Assembly (NCBI GenBank): GCA_003194525.1
Contig: NBIV01000973.1
Coordinates: 1-22,448, forward strand
Length of the DNA stretch: 22,448 bases
Origin: Gracilariopsis chorda
Lineage: Eukaryota; Rhodophyta; Florideophyceae; Gracilariales; Gracilariaceae
Direction of reading: 5' to 3'
Part shown: in pieces, positions 1 to 7,699 of the stretch
Layout: every line of letters starts with the position of its first letter
How positions within the stretch are numbered: position 1 is the stretch's first letter
The notes under the pieces: generated by a model
What the model saw: only the letters and a program-made list of their open reading frames with translations
Databases searched by the model: none
Told to the model about the DNA's origin: nothing
Position numbers and translations under genes: made by a program

Positions 1-28
1 TCCGGCGGCGCCTCGCTTTCCGTTTTTT
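1..28 (-). promoter_or_regulatory. Frameshift signal, copy 1 (hairpin cut by window edge)
   Basis: Heptamer at 28-22 and the first hairpin arm at 12-7 are present; the second arm lies off the window. Confidence 0.6.
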
Positions 29-882
29 GGCTTCGGCTTTCCTCTCGACTTCGTCTTCCCCCCAGATTGTTGTTGGCTTTTAGGGGTTTGGGTTTCCCTT
101 TAGGGGTTTTTAGGGGTCCCTTGCCTCTGGGGGGTTTATGAGAATTCTTAAGAGAACTAATGTCCTTCTTAAGTTGCTTCATCTCCTCCCGCAGCCGATC
201 GACCCCCGCAGTTGCAGGAGCCTCCACTTCGTCGGCCTCGGCGGCGGTTTTCTTCAGGAGGTCAGCGTTCTTCTTCTCATTTTCCACGAAGTGTCGGAAA
301 GAGCTCTTAAGTTCAGTCTGAAGCCGGCTTTTCTCAAGTGAAGATTCGAGAAACTCCTTATAGCGGTTGAGAACGGAGGTCACTTGCGACTCTGCCATTT
401 GTTTGGCAATGTGGTACGCATCGAATAGTGACTCCTCCAGCTTCTCCGTGGCTTCAGTGAATAGGACTTTTCTCTCGTCAGCGAGGGCTTTTAGATCGGT
501 AGCCCGGGCTTTGACGACAAGACCAGCGTAGCAGTAACGAATGCATGCGCAATGTCCTTGAACTTAGAGTCAAACTCATCAACCTGGGAACTCGGGAGTT
601 GAGGCATTCGGGGCAAGACAATGGACTTTGGCACTGTCCCGTTGTCCTGATGCTTCATAAGTTCATCCAGGATGATGCTTCTGCGAGCGATCTTCTCATC
701 TACCTCAAGGATCTTCTTGCGATAAGGAGCGCAGACGCGATCCAAATGAGGCTTCACACCACAGCATAGAGTTCATCGTCGGTATAATCCTTCTCCTCGT
801 CGGCTGGAGATTGAAATGGATTTGCTTCGACTTCCTCTTCGGCTGGATGCTCGGCCATCTTTCGGGTGATGCGGCGAGACAT
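1..882 (-). pseudogene. ORF1 copy 1, C-terminus cut by window edge, frameshifted
   Basis: Same ORF1 as the intact copy at 3243-4145, with start codon ATG at 880-882. Relative to the other copies it has a 2-nt insertion near 755 (in the segment encoding residues around 43), a 1-nt deletion near 523 (around residue 120) and a 1-nt deletion near 87. The three sum to zero, so the tail returns to the original frame. The last six to seven residues and the stop codon are outside the window. Because the breaks cluster at the left end of the sequence, consensus error is as likely as real decay. Confidence 0.8.
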
Positions 883-1076
883 GGTGAAAGAGACTTGATC
901 GGCGACGGCAACTACCCCACGGCGATTAGGGGTTTTTTCCTTTTTAGGGGGTTGAGGGTGTGCGGCGTCGCGCAGGGAGCATAAGGGGGAGAGAGAGACG
1001 GCTTAAGGACTTAGAGTCCTCGGAAATGAGGGGGAGCAGCAGGGAAGGGGGGGAAGAAGGGAAAGAGGGAAAGGTT

Positions 1077-1112
1077 GGCAGAGCGCTTTCGTCTTTACGA
1101 CTCCTCAGTGCC
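1077..1112 (-). ncRNA. Type I hammerhead ribozyme
   Basis: On the minus strand the core reads CTGAGGA (1108-1102), stem II GTC/GAC (1101-1099 with 1093-1091) closed by a 5-nt loop, then GAAA (1090-1087), a loopless self-complementary stem III AGCGCT (1087-1082), cleavage-site C at 1081, and stem I GGCA/TGCC (1112-1109 with 1080-1077). Every invariant core base of the hammerhead consensus is present. Predicted scission is between 1081 and 1080. Very short palindromic stem III is typical of PLE and Schistosoma-type hammerheads, which may act as dimers. Stem I is only 4 bp before a pyrimidine-rich internal loop, so in vitro activity is not assured. Confidence 0.85.
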
Positions 1113-1165
1113 TTGGTTGTTGGGGTGAGGAGGGAAGGAGATGGCCAGAGGGGAGTCTGGCACTC

Positions 1166-1173
1166 CTTATATA
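1166..1173 (-). promoter_or_regulatory. TATA box (TATATAAG)
   Basis: TATATAAG on the minus strand, 54 bp before the 5' end of the hammerhead core and about 285 bp before the ORF1 ATG. A start about 30 bp downstream, near 1140, would place the hammerhead at the very 5' end of the RNA. Three CGTAGAA repeats lie 33-72 bp upstream, at 1206-1245. The promoter role is inferred. Confidence 0.6.
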
Positions 1174-1380
1174 TCCTCCAGATACCCTAGCACTGCTCTA
1201 TCCTTTTCTACGCTGCATCCAGCAGTTTCTACGCAGGTTTCTACGGAGGGGGATCCAGGAGGATCCGTTACGTCTATCTGTAAACATCATGACCGTTTGT
1301 CACGTAACCACCACGTTATCGGCAACAAGACCGTTACAACAAGGCGTGTAGGCTGTGACAACTTGTCCGTTACGAAACTG

Positions 1381-3285
1381 TCATGACCGTTGAATCTGGG
1401 TGGCCCGTTTTTGATTTTTCCAAAAATCGTGCCAATACGACGTGTATAATTGAATCTGACGGTTTCGGCGGGCCCGAGTGTTGGCCCTGTAGACGTTCCG
1501 CATTCCTGCACGGCCATGCGCACGCTGTTTAAAGTCTGCAGACTTTAAACAGGGTACCGCACTGATGACATGGCGGCTGACACTGTCGCCCTTCTTGAAC
1601 AAGAGCGTACGTGGCCACTTCTCTCGAATTCCATGACGTGGCAGCTGACACTCAATCCAGGCTTGGAACTGGCGCCAATACTTCTTCATCTGTGGATGGA
1701 ATCTGCACTTCACGAGGGATCCTAGGTCAGGAGGCTCCCGTTCCGCGCGTTCGAGATACTTTGCCCTGTCACGGTAGCTTACATAATCCAGCGCAGCGCG
1801 TAGATACTTTCCAGTGTATCCTCGATGCGCCAACATTCTGAACAAGTGAGCCACCTTGGCCTTCCACGTGCGTTCATCGGTGGTGTTCCGTAAATAGCGA
1901 ATCAGTTCGCCCTTAACTACACCGGTGAACGTGTGCGTGGGATGGTTGGACTTGCCATGGAGGTACAGGAACTTGGAGATAGGCTTAGTGTACACCTTAA
2001 CGTCCACGAGATTGTGGAAGAAGAATCTCCGCCCTTTGTATATCTCCAGGTCCAGATAGACTGCCTTCTTTTCACTGATATCCCATGTCATGCGTAGGTT
2101 CGAACATGTGTTCAGTCGTTGCATGAGCAGGTCGGCAGCCTCTCTGTTCCGCAGTATCACGAGACCATCATCAATGTAGCGACGGTTGATGATGACACTG
2201 CTGACAAAGTCCTTGAAGATCCTTCGGAACTTATAGAACAGGTACAGATTGGCAAAGGCAGGAGCTACGGCTGTTCCTGTTGCTGTGCCAACCAACTGTC
2301 TATGTACCCCATGTCCATCAGTCACGTAGTTGTTGTACATGATGAACTGTAGTACTCGACACCAGAAGCCATTGTCAGCCATGAAGATCTTAGGTTGCTC
2401 CTTGGTTAACAGTCGTATGGCGTCCTTGATGTCGATACTGGGGTAACACCTCTCCACGTCATACGTTAAGAAAACGCAATCAGTAGGGAGGCGTATTTGT
2501 TCCAATTGCCGCACGGTCTGCCAGCTATTAACGGAAATAGCCGGTATCTTGAGTACCAGTTCGTTGAGGATGGTACTCAATTTTCTAGACAAATCCGCAG
2601 TGATATATGAATGCGATGCGGTGATAGGTCTAGACTTGACCGTGGGCTTGTGGATCTTTGGCAGTACATAGAAGGGTGCTGGGTCTTTGGCTCCTTGTGC
2701 ATAGTGGAGGATCTCGTCATTGAACTTGCGTCCTTTTTGACATACTTCGAGAACCACCAGGAGGTTACCGAGCAGGCTTCCAAGGGGGAAGGCACTGACT
2801 TCGGAGAATGCACCCTCGTGGATCTCCTTCTGCACAAGACCGTCGTAGAACTCTCGGCTCATAAGCGTGAGACCAAGGTTCTTGTCGGCTTCTTTGATGA
2901 CCCAGTCCATCTTCTTAATGTACCGGATTCCTCGCATCAATGTAAGATGCAAGGATGGAGGTCGATCAATCCCCATACGAGTAATCTCTCTCTCAAGCTT
3001 TCCTTTGACTCGTATGTTGGACGGAATGTCGACTCTCCCTTGCCCAGTTCCGAGTTCCTTGAAGAGTTGATCCACTGTGTCTTGCAGACATACCTTCAGT
3101 GGAGTTCTGAGCATGAACCCACCCCCAACCGAGAGTACCTTTTTGACGTCATATGGTACTTCGGAATCGGGAATTCCTACGGGTGGGTTGTACTTCAACT
3201 CCTTCGGATCAAAGGAACCGGGCTTCCTCAGCCGAGAACGGTTTAGTTTTGCTTGGCGCCCCGTCCGGCGGCGCCTCGCTTTCCG
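1381..3285 (-). CDS. PLE reverse transcriptase (ORF2, intact), probably expressed by -1 frameshift from ORF1
   Basis: RNA-dependent DNA polymerase of the element. Numbering is from the TTG at 3196-3198. DKNLG at 105-109 and LPKIHKP at 179-185 are PLE-type N-terminal motifs. Motif A is TYDVERCYPSID with catalytic D247. Motif B region is GTATGTAVAP at 304-313 followed by AFANLYL. Motif C is RYIDDGLVI with D343 and D344. Then YLDLEI at 381-386, a thumb with YTKP and SNHPTHT about 403-423, and RGYTGKYL at 459-466. The C-terminal 135 residues are basic and show no GIY-YIG or CCHH finger, so the protein looks endonuclease-deficient. The frame is open back to 3342, but the first in-frame ATG is at 3112-3114 (residue 29), after conserved-looking sequence. 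I therefore place entry at the A AAA AAC site, giving a fusion of about 921 aa with ORF1. Confidence 0.88.
   Translation of the reverse strand, partial: RKARRRRTGRQAKLNRSRLRKPGSFDPKELKYNPPVGIPDSEVPYDVKKVLSVGGGFMLRTPLKVCLQDTVDQLFKELGTGQGRVDIPSNIRVKGKLEREITRMGIDRPPSLHLTLMRGIRYIKKMDWVIKEADKNLGLTLMSREFYDGLVQKEIHEGAFSEVSAFPLGSLLGNLLVVLEVCQKGRKFNDEILHYAQGAKDPAPFYVLPKIHKPTVKSRPITASHSYITADLSRKLSTILNELVLKIPAISVNSWQTVRQLEQIRLPTDCVFLTYDVERCYPSIDIKDAIRLLTKEQPKIFMADNGFWCRVLQFIMYNNYVTDGHGVHRQLVGTATGTAVAPAFANLYLFYKFRRIFKDFVSSVIINRRYIDDGLVILRNREAADLLMQRLNTCSNLRMTWDISEKKAVYLDLEIYKGRRFFFHNLVDVKVYTKPISKFLYLHGKSNHPTHTFTGVVKGELIRYLRNTTDERTWKAKVAHLFRMLAHRGYTGKYLRAALDYVSYRDRAKYLERAEREPPDLGSLVKCRFHPQMKKYWRQFQAWIECQLPRHGIREKWPRTLLFKKGDSVSRHVISAVPCLKSADFKQRAHGRAGMRNVYRANTRARRNRQIQLYTSYWHDFWKNQKRATQIQRS
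1525..1552. repeat. Perfect 28-bp palindrome inside the RT C-terminal domain
   Basis: Centred on CTGCAG at 1536-1541 and extending without mismatch to CTG...CAG ends. It encodes about residues 550-558 of the RT (CLKSADFKQ). In RNA it could form a hairpin or a dimer contact. Confidence 0.9.
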
Positions 3286-4145
3286 TTTTTTGGCTTCGGC
3301 TTTCCTCTCGACTTCGTCTTCCCCCCAGATTGTTGTTGGCTTTTAGGGGTTTTGGGTTTCCCTTTAGGGGTTTTTAGGGGTCCCTTGCCTCTGGGGGGTT
3401 TATGAGAATTCTTAAGAGAACTAATGTCCTTCTTAAGTTGCTTCATCTCCTCCCGCAGCCGATCGACCCCCGCAGTTGCAGGAGCCTCCACTTCGTCGGC
3501 CTCGGCGGCGGTTTTCTTCAGGAGGTCAGCGTTCTTCTTCTCATTTTCCACGAAGTGTCGGAAAGAGCTCTTAAGTTCAGTCTGAAGCCGGCTTTTCTCA
3601 AGTGAAGATTCGAGAAACTCCTTATAGCGGTTGAGAACGGAGGTCACTTGCGACTCTGCCATTTGTTTGGCAATGTGGTACGCATCGAATAGTGACTCCT
3701 CCAGCTTCTCCGTGGCTTCAGTGAATAGGACTTTTCTCTCGTCAGCGAGGGCTTTTAGATCGGTAGCCCGGGCTTTGACGACAAGACTCAGCGTAGCAGT
3801 AACGAATGCATGCGCAATGTCCTTGAACTTAGAGTCAAACTCATCAACCTGGGAACTCGGGAGTTGAGGCATTCGGGGCAAGACAATGGACTTTGGCACT
3901 GTCCCGTTGTCCTGATGCTTCATAAGTTCATCCAGGATGATGCTTCTGCGAGCGATCTTCTCATCTACCTCAAGGATCTTCTTGCGATAAGGAGCGCAGA
4001 CGCGATCCAAATGAGGCTTCACCACAGCATAGAGTTCATCGTCGGTATAATCCTTCTCCTCGTCGGCTGGAGATTGAAATGGATTTGCTTCGACTTCCTC
4101 TTCGGCTGGATGCTCGGCCATCTTTCGGGTGATGCGGCGAGACAT
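3243..4145 (-). CDS. ORF1 coiled-coil, basic-tailed protein of the PLE (intact, 300 aa)
   Basis: Predicted RNA- or DNA-binding accessory protein of the retroelement, analogous by position to ORF1 proteins of other retroelements; its biochemical role is inferred. The start ATG at 4143-4145 has ACC before it, a good eukaryotic context. Layout: short basic N-terminus (SRRITRK), acidic stretch about 15-40, charged helical segment about 42-80, a proline-bracketed motif VLPRMPQLP at 88-96, a long helical region about 100-215 rich in E/K/L, a coiled-coil-like segment about 228-247 (REEMKQLKKD), then a disordered tail 249-300 in which about a third of residues are Lys/Arg, with KTPK and KPKPK repeats. 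There is no zinc knuckle, RRM or esterase motif and no signal peptide or membrane segment. The 3' end overlaps the RT frame by about 100 nt and contains a slippery heptamer, so a fraction of ribosomes may continue into the RT. Confidence 0.85.
   Translation of the reverse strand: MSRRITRKMAEHPAEEEVEANPFQSPADEEKDYTDDELYAVVKPHLDRVCAPYRKKILEVDEKIARRSIILDELMKHQDNGTVPKSIVLPRMPQLPSSQVDEFDSKFKDIAHAFVTATLSLVVKARATDLKALADERKVLFTEATEKLEESLFDAYHIAKQMAESQVTSVLNRYKEFLESSLEKSRLQTELKSSFRHFVENEKKNADLLKKTAAEADEVEAPATAGVDRLREEMKQLKKDISSLKNSHKPPRGKGPLKTPKGKPKTPKSQQQSGGKTKSRGKPKPKNGKRGAAGRGAKQN
3255..3291 (-). promoter_or_regulatory. Putative -1 ribosomal frameshift signal (slippery site plus hairpin)
   Basis: In the ORF1 frame the codons CCA AAA AAC (P285 K286 N287) contain the heptamer A AAA AAC at 3291-3285, a canonical -1 slippery sequence. 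Nine nt downstream, GGCGCC (3275-3270) can pair with GGCGCC (3260-3255) around a 9-nt loop, which may tighten by two more C-G pairs past a bulged G. A -1 slip leads exactly into the RT frame, which is open here and has no upstream ATG. No efficiency can be inferred from sequence. Confidence 0.7.
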
Positions 4146-4339
4146 GGTGAAAGAGACTTGATCGGCGACGGCAACTACCCCACGGCGATTAGGGGTTTTT
4201 TCCTTTTTAGGGGGTTGAGGGTGTGCGGCGTCGCGCAGGGAGCATAAGGGGAGAGAGAGACGGCTTAAGGACTTAGAGTCCTCGGAAAATGAGGGGGAGC
4301 AGCAGGGAAGGGGGGGAAGAAGGGAAAGAGGGAAAGGTT

Positions 4340-4375
4340 GGCAGAGCGCTTTCGTCTTTACGACTCCTCAGTGCC
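4340..4375 (-). ncRNA. Type I hammerhead ribozyme, right boundary of monomer 2
   Basis: Identical 36-nt core to the copy at 1077-1112. Predicted scission is between 4344 and 4343. Together with 1081 it delimits a 3263-nt unit containing the intact ORF pair. Confidence 0.85.
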
Positions 4376-4428
4376 TTGGTTGTTGGGGTGAGGAGGGAAG
4401 GAGATGGCCAGAGGGGAGTCTGGCACTC

Positions 4429-4436
4429 CTTATATA
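4429..4436 (-). promoter_or_regulatory. TATA box for the intact monomer
   Basis: Same octamer and surroundings as at 1166-1173; it would drive the ORF1/RT pair in monomer 2. Confidence 0.6.
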
Positions 4437-4644
4437 TCCTCCAGATACCCTAGCACTGCTCTATCCTTTTCTACGCTGCATCCAGCAGTTTCTACGCAGG
4501 TTTCTACGGAGGGGGATCCAGGAGGATCCGTTACGTCTATCTGTAAACATCATGACCGTTTGTCACGTAACCACCACGTTATCGGCAACAATACCGTTAC
4601 AAAAAAGGCGTGTAGGCTGTGACAACTTGTCCGTTACGAAACTG

Positions 4645-6548
4645 TCATGACCGTTGAATCTGGGTGGCCCGTTTTTGATTTTTCCAAAAATCGTGCCAAT
4701 ACGACGTGTATAATTGAATCTGACGGTTTCGGCGGGCCCGAGTGTTGGCCCTGTAGACGTTCCGCATTCCTGCACGGCCATGCGCACGCTGTTTAAAGTC
4801 TGCAGACTTTAAACAGGGTACCGCACTGATGACATGGCGGCTGACACTGTCGCCCTTCTTGAACAAGAGCGTACGTGGCCACTTCTCTCGAATTCCATGA
4901 CGTGGCAGCTGAAACTCAATCCAGGCTTGGAACTGGCGCCAATACTTCTTCATCTGTGGATGGAATCTGCACTTCACGAGGGATCCTAGGTCAGGAGGCT
5001 CCCGTTCCGCGCGTTCGAGATACTTTGCCCTGTCACGGTAGCTTACATAATCCAGCGCAGCGCGTAGATACTTTCCAGTGTATCCTCGATGCGCCAACAT
5101 TCTGAACAAGTGAGCCACCTTGGCCTTCCACGTGCGTTCATCGGTGGTGTTCCGTAAATAGCGAATCAGTTCGCCCTTAACTACACCGGTGAACGTGTGC
5201 GTGGGATGGTTGGACTTGCCATGGAGGTACAGGAACTTGGAGATAGGCTTAGTGTACACCTTAACGTCCAAGAGATTGTGGAAGAAGAATCTCCGCCCTT
5301 TGTATATCTCCAGGTCCAGATAGACTGCCTTCTTTTCACTGATATCCCATGTCATGCGTAGGTTCGAACATGTGTTCAGTCGTTGCATGAGCAGGTCGGC
5401 AGCCTCTCTGTTCCGCAGTATCACGAGACCATCATCAATGTAGCGACGGTTGATGATGACACTGCTGACAAAGTCCTTGAAGATCCTTCGGAACTTATAG
5501 AACAGGTACAGATTGGCAAAGGCAGGAGCTACGGCTGTTCCTGTTGCTGTGCCAACCAACTGTCTATGTACCCCATGTCCATCAGTCACGTAGTTGTTGT
5601 ACATGATGAACTGTAGTACTCGACACCAGAAGCCATTGTCAGCCATGAAGATCTTAGGTTGCTCCTTGGTTAACAGTCGTATGGCGTCCTTGATGTCGAT
5701 ACTGGGGTAACACCTCTCCACGTCATACGTTAAGAAAACGCAATCAGTAGGGAGGCGTATTTGTTCCAATTGCCGCACGGTCTGCCAGCTATTAACGGAA
5801 ATAGCCGGTATCTTGAGTACCAGTTCGTTGAGGATGGTACTCAATTTTCTAGACAAATCCGCAGTGATATATGAATGCGATGCGGTGATAGGTCTAGACT
5901 TGACCGTGGGCTTGTGGATCTTGGCAGTACATAGAAGGGTGCTGGGTCTTTGGCTCCTTGTGCATAGTGGAGGATCTCGTCATTGAACTTGCGTCCTTTT
6001 TGACATACTTCGAGAATCACCAGGAGGTTACCGAGCAGGCTTCCAAGGGGGAAGGCACTGACTTCGGAGAATGCACCCTCGTGGATCTCCTTCTGCACAA
6101 GACCGTCGTAGAATTCTCGGCTCATAAGCGTGAGACCAAGGTTCTTGTCGGCTTCTTTGATGACCCAGTCCATCTTCTTAATGTACCGGATTCCTCGCAT
6201 CAATGTAAGATGCAAGGATGGAGGTCGATCAATCCCCATACGAGTAATCTCTCTCTCAAGCTTTCCTTTGACTCGTATGTTGGAGGGAATGTCGACTCTC
6301 CCTTGCCCAGTTCCGAGTTCCTTGAAGAGTTGATCCACTGTGTCTTGCAGACATACCTTCAGTGGAGTTCTGAGCATGAACCCACCCCCAACCGAGAGTA
6401 CCTTTTTGACGTCATATGGTACTTCGGAATCGGGAATTCCTACGGGTGGGTTGTACTTCAACTCCTTCGGATCAAAGGAACCGGGCTTCCTCAGCCGAGA
6501 ACGGTTTAGTTTTGCTTGGCGCCCCGTCCGGCGGCGCCTCGCTTTCCG
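4645..6548 (-). pseudogene. PLE reverse transcriptase copy in monomer 3, one frameshift
   Basis: A single T is missing near 5921 (CTTGG where other copies have CTTTGG), inside the LPKIHKP coding segment. The upstream piece runs from the frameshift site at 6548 to that point. The downstream piece resumes with an ATG-like start about 5856 and retains D247, the GTATGT loop, the YIDD box, thumb and C-terminal domain. One base separates it from a full RT. Residue 149 is Ile and residue 398 is Leu. Confidence 0.85.
4789..4816. repeat. 28-bp palindrome, monomer 3
   Basis: Perfect copy. Confidence 0.9.
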
Positions 6549-7407
6549 TTTTTTGGCTTCGGCTTTCCTCTCGACTTCGTCTTCCCCCCAGATTGTTGTT
6601 GGCTTTTAGGGGTTTTGGGTTTCCCTTTAGGGGTTTTTAGGGGTCCCTTGCCTCTGGGGGGTTTATGAGAATTCTTAAGAGAACTAATGTCCTTCTTAAG
6701 TTGCTTCATCTCCTCCCGCAGCCGATCGACCCCCGCAGTTGCAGGAGCCTCCACTTCATCGGCCTCGGCGGCGGTTTTCTTCAGGAGGTCAGCGTTCTTC
6801 TTCTCATTTTCCACGAAGTGTCGGAAAGAGCTCTTAAGTTCAGTCTGAAGCCGGCTTTTCTCAAGTGAAGATTCGAGAAACTCCTTATAGCGGTTGAGAA
6901 CGGAGGTCACTTGCGACTCTGCCATTTGTTTGGCAATGTGGTACGCATCGAATAGTGACTCCTCCAGCTTCTCCGTGGCTTCAGTGAATAGGACTTTTCT
7001 CTCGTCAGCGAGGGCTTTTAGATCGGTAGCCCGGGCTTTGACGACAAGATCCAGCGTAGCAGTAACGAATGCATGCGCAATGTCCTTGAACTTAGAGTCA
7101 AACTCATCAACCTGGGAACTCGGGAGTTGAGGCATTCGGGGCAAGACAATGGACTTTGGCACTGTCCCGTTGTCCTGATGCTTCATAAGTTCATCCAGGA
7201 TGATGCTTCTGCGAGCGATCTTCTCATCTACCTCAAGGATCTTCTTGCGATAAGGAGCGCAGACGCGATCCAAATGAGGCTTCACCACAGCATAGAGTTC
7301 ATCGTCGGTATAATCCTTCTCCTCGTCGGCTGGAGATTGAAATGGATTTGCTTCGACTTCCTCTTCGGCTGGATGCTCGGCCATCTTCGGGTGATGCGGC
7401 GAGACAT
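6506..7407 (-). CDS. ORF1 copy 3 (N-terminal frameshift, else intact)
   Basis: A T is missing near 7386, between the usual ATG (7405-7407) and a second in-frame Met. The normal start is therefore out of frame, but translation from the internal ATG at 7382-7384 gives 292 aa beginning MAEHPAEEE. That form lacks only the basic SRRITRK leader peptide. Residue 120 of the standard numbering is Asp here (Ser in most copies), a variant shared with the ORF1 at 9766-10668. The basic tail and slippery heptamer are unchanged. The loss could be real or a one-base consensus error. Confidence 0.75.
6518..6554 (-). promoter_or_regulatory. Putative -1 frameshift signal, monomer 3
   Basis: Heptamer at 6554-6548 with both GGCGCC arms and the 9-nt spacer intact. 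Confidence 0.68.
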
Positions 7408-7602
7408 GGTGAAAGAGACTTGATCGGCGACGGCAACTACCCCACGGCGATTAGGGGTTTTTTCCTTTTTAGGGGGTTGAGGGTGTGCGGCGTCGCGCAG
7501 GGAGCATAAGGGGGAGAGAGAGACGGCTTAAGGACTTAGAGTCCTCGGAAAGGGAGGGGGAGCAGCAGGGAAGGGGGGGAAGAAGGGAAAGAGGGAAAGG
7601 TT

Positions 7603-7638
7603 GGCAGAGCGCTTTCGTCTTTACGACTCCTCAGTGCC
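7603..7638 (-). ncRNA. Type I hammerhead ribozyme, monomer 3/4 junction
   Basis: Core, stem II, stem III and stem I all unchanged. Scission is predicted between 7607 and 7606. Confidence 0.85.
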
Positions 7639-7691
7639 TTGGTTGTTGGGGTGAGGAGGGAAGGAGATGGCCAGAGGGGAGTCTGGCACTC

Positions 7692-7699
7692 CTTATATA
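7692..7699 (-). promoter_or_regulatory. TATA box ahead of monomer 3
   Basis: Unchanged TATATAAG at the same distance from the hammerhead. Confidence 0.6.

Larger units (their letters stand above)
1..1080 (-). repeat. Monomer 1 (partial, left edge)
   Basis: Holds the leader and nearly all of ORF1. The last few ORF1 codons and the whole RT lie beyond the left edge; base 1 corresponds to base 3264 of the next copy. It carries three indels relative to other copies, near 87, 523 and 755. Confidence 0.9.
883..1380 (-). other. Inter-ORF region 1: 3' region, promoter, hammerhead and leader
   Basis: Read on the minus strand: about 205 bp after the RT stop with no convincing AATAAA; an 11-bp direct repeat (plus TCATGACCGTT at 1381-1391 and 1287-1297) and a 9-bp one (TCCGTTACG at 1366-1374 and 1264-1272); GGATCC-AGGA-GGATCC at 1251-1266; three CGTAGAA repeats at 1245-1206; TATA box; hammerhead; a pyrimidine-rich tract about 1075-1025 whose plus strand has five G runs; a 6-bp hairpin AGGACT/AGTCCT at 1006-1020; then the ORF1 start. 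No further gene is visible. Confidence 0.75.
1081..4343 (-). repeat. Monomer 2 (3263 bp, both ORFs open)
   Basis: Bounded by two predicted hammerhead cleavage sites. This is the only monomer in which both ORF1 and the full RT frame are uninterrupted, so it is the best reference copy. Private substitutions give RT V398 (others L) and C517 (others F). Confidence 0.92.
4146..4644 (-). other. Inter-ORF region 2
   Basis: Same layout as region 1. It differs by an A-rich variant (CAATACC and an A6 run near 4590-4606), and the G run near 4248 is one base shorter. Confidence 0.75.
4344..7606 (-). repeat. Monomer 3 (3263 bp)
   Basis: Shares several variants only with monomer 4: ORF1 residue 120 is D rather than S, RT residue 149 is I rather than V, and there are synonymous changes near 6116 and 6285. 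It has one deletion in the RT and one at the ORF1 N-terminus. Confidence 0.9.

Noticed and set aside
883..1380. tRNA or small structured RNA gene in the inter-ORF region
   Set aside because: I found no cloverleaf, A/B box pair or other known RNA besides the hammerhead.
1561..1580. Plus-strand CTGATGA as a possible second hammerhead core
   Set aside because: No GAAA with a matching stem II follows at hammerhead spacing, and it lies antisense to the RT coding region.
3196..3198. TTG as the true RT start codon
   Set aside because: The element looks eukaryotic, the frame is open upstream to 3342 without an ATG, and a -1 slippery site in the correct phase explains RT expression better.
2611..3246. 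A 211-codon plus-strand open frame, repeated in several monomers
   Set aside because: It is antisense to the RT N-terminal region, has no recognisable domain, breaks wherever the RT has indels, and shows the composition expected from the complementary strand of a conserved coding sequence.
1381..3342. Bacterial retron or group II intron RT
   Set aside because: The RT has PLE-type PKIHKP, GTATGT and SNHPTHT/RGY motifs, no group II maturase or X/HNH domain, and sits next to a eukaryotic-style promoter and a hammerhead.
3810..4247. A 145-codon plus-strand open frame with hydrophobic stretches, antisense to the ORF1 N-terminus
   Set aside because: The hydrophobic segments come from the complement of acidic and charged ORF1 codons. 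It recurs only because the unit is tandem, and no promoter or start context supports it.
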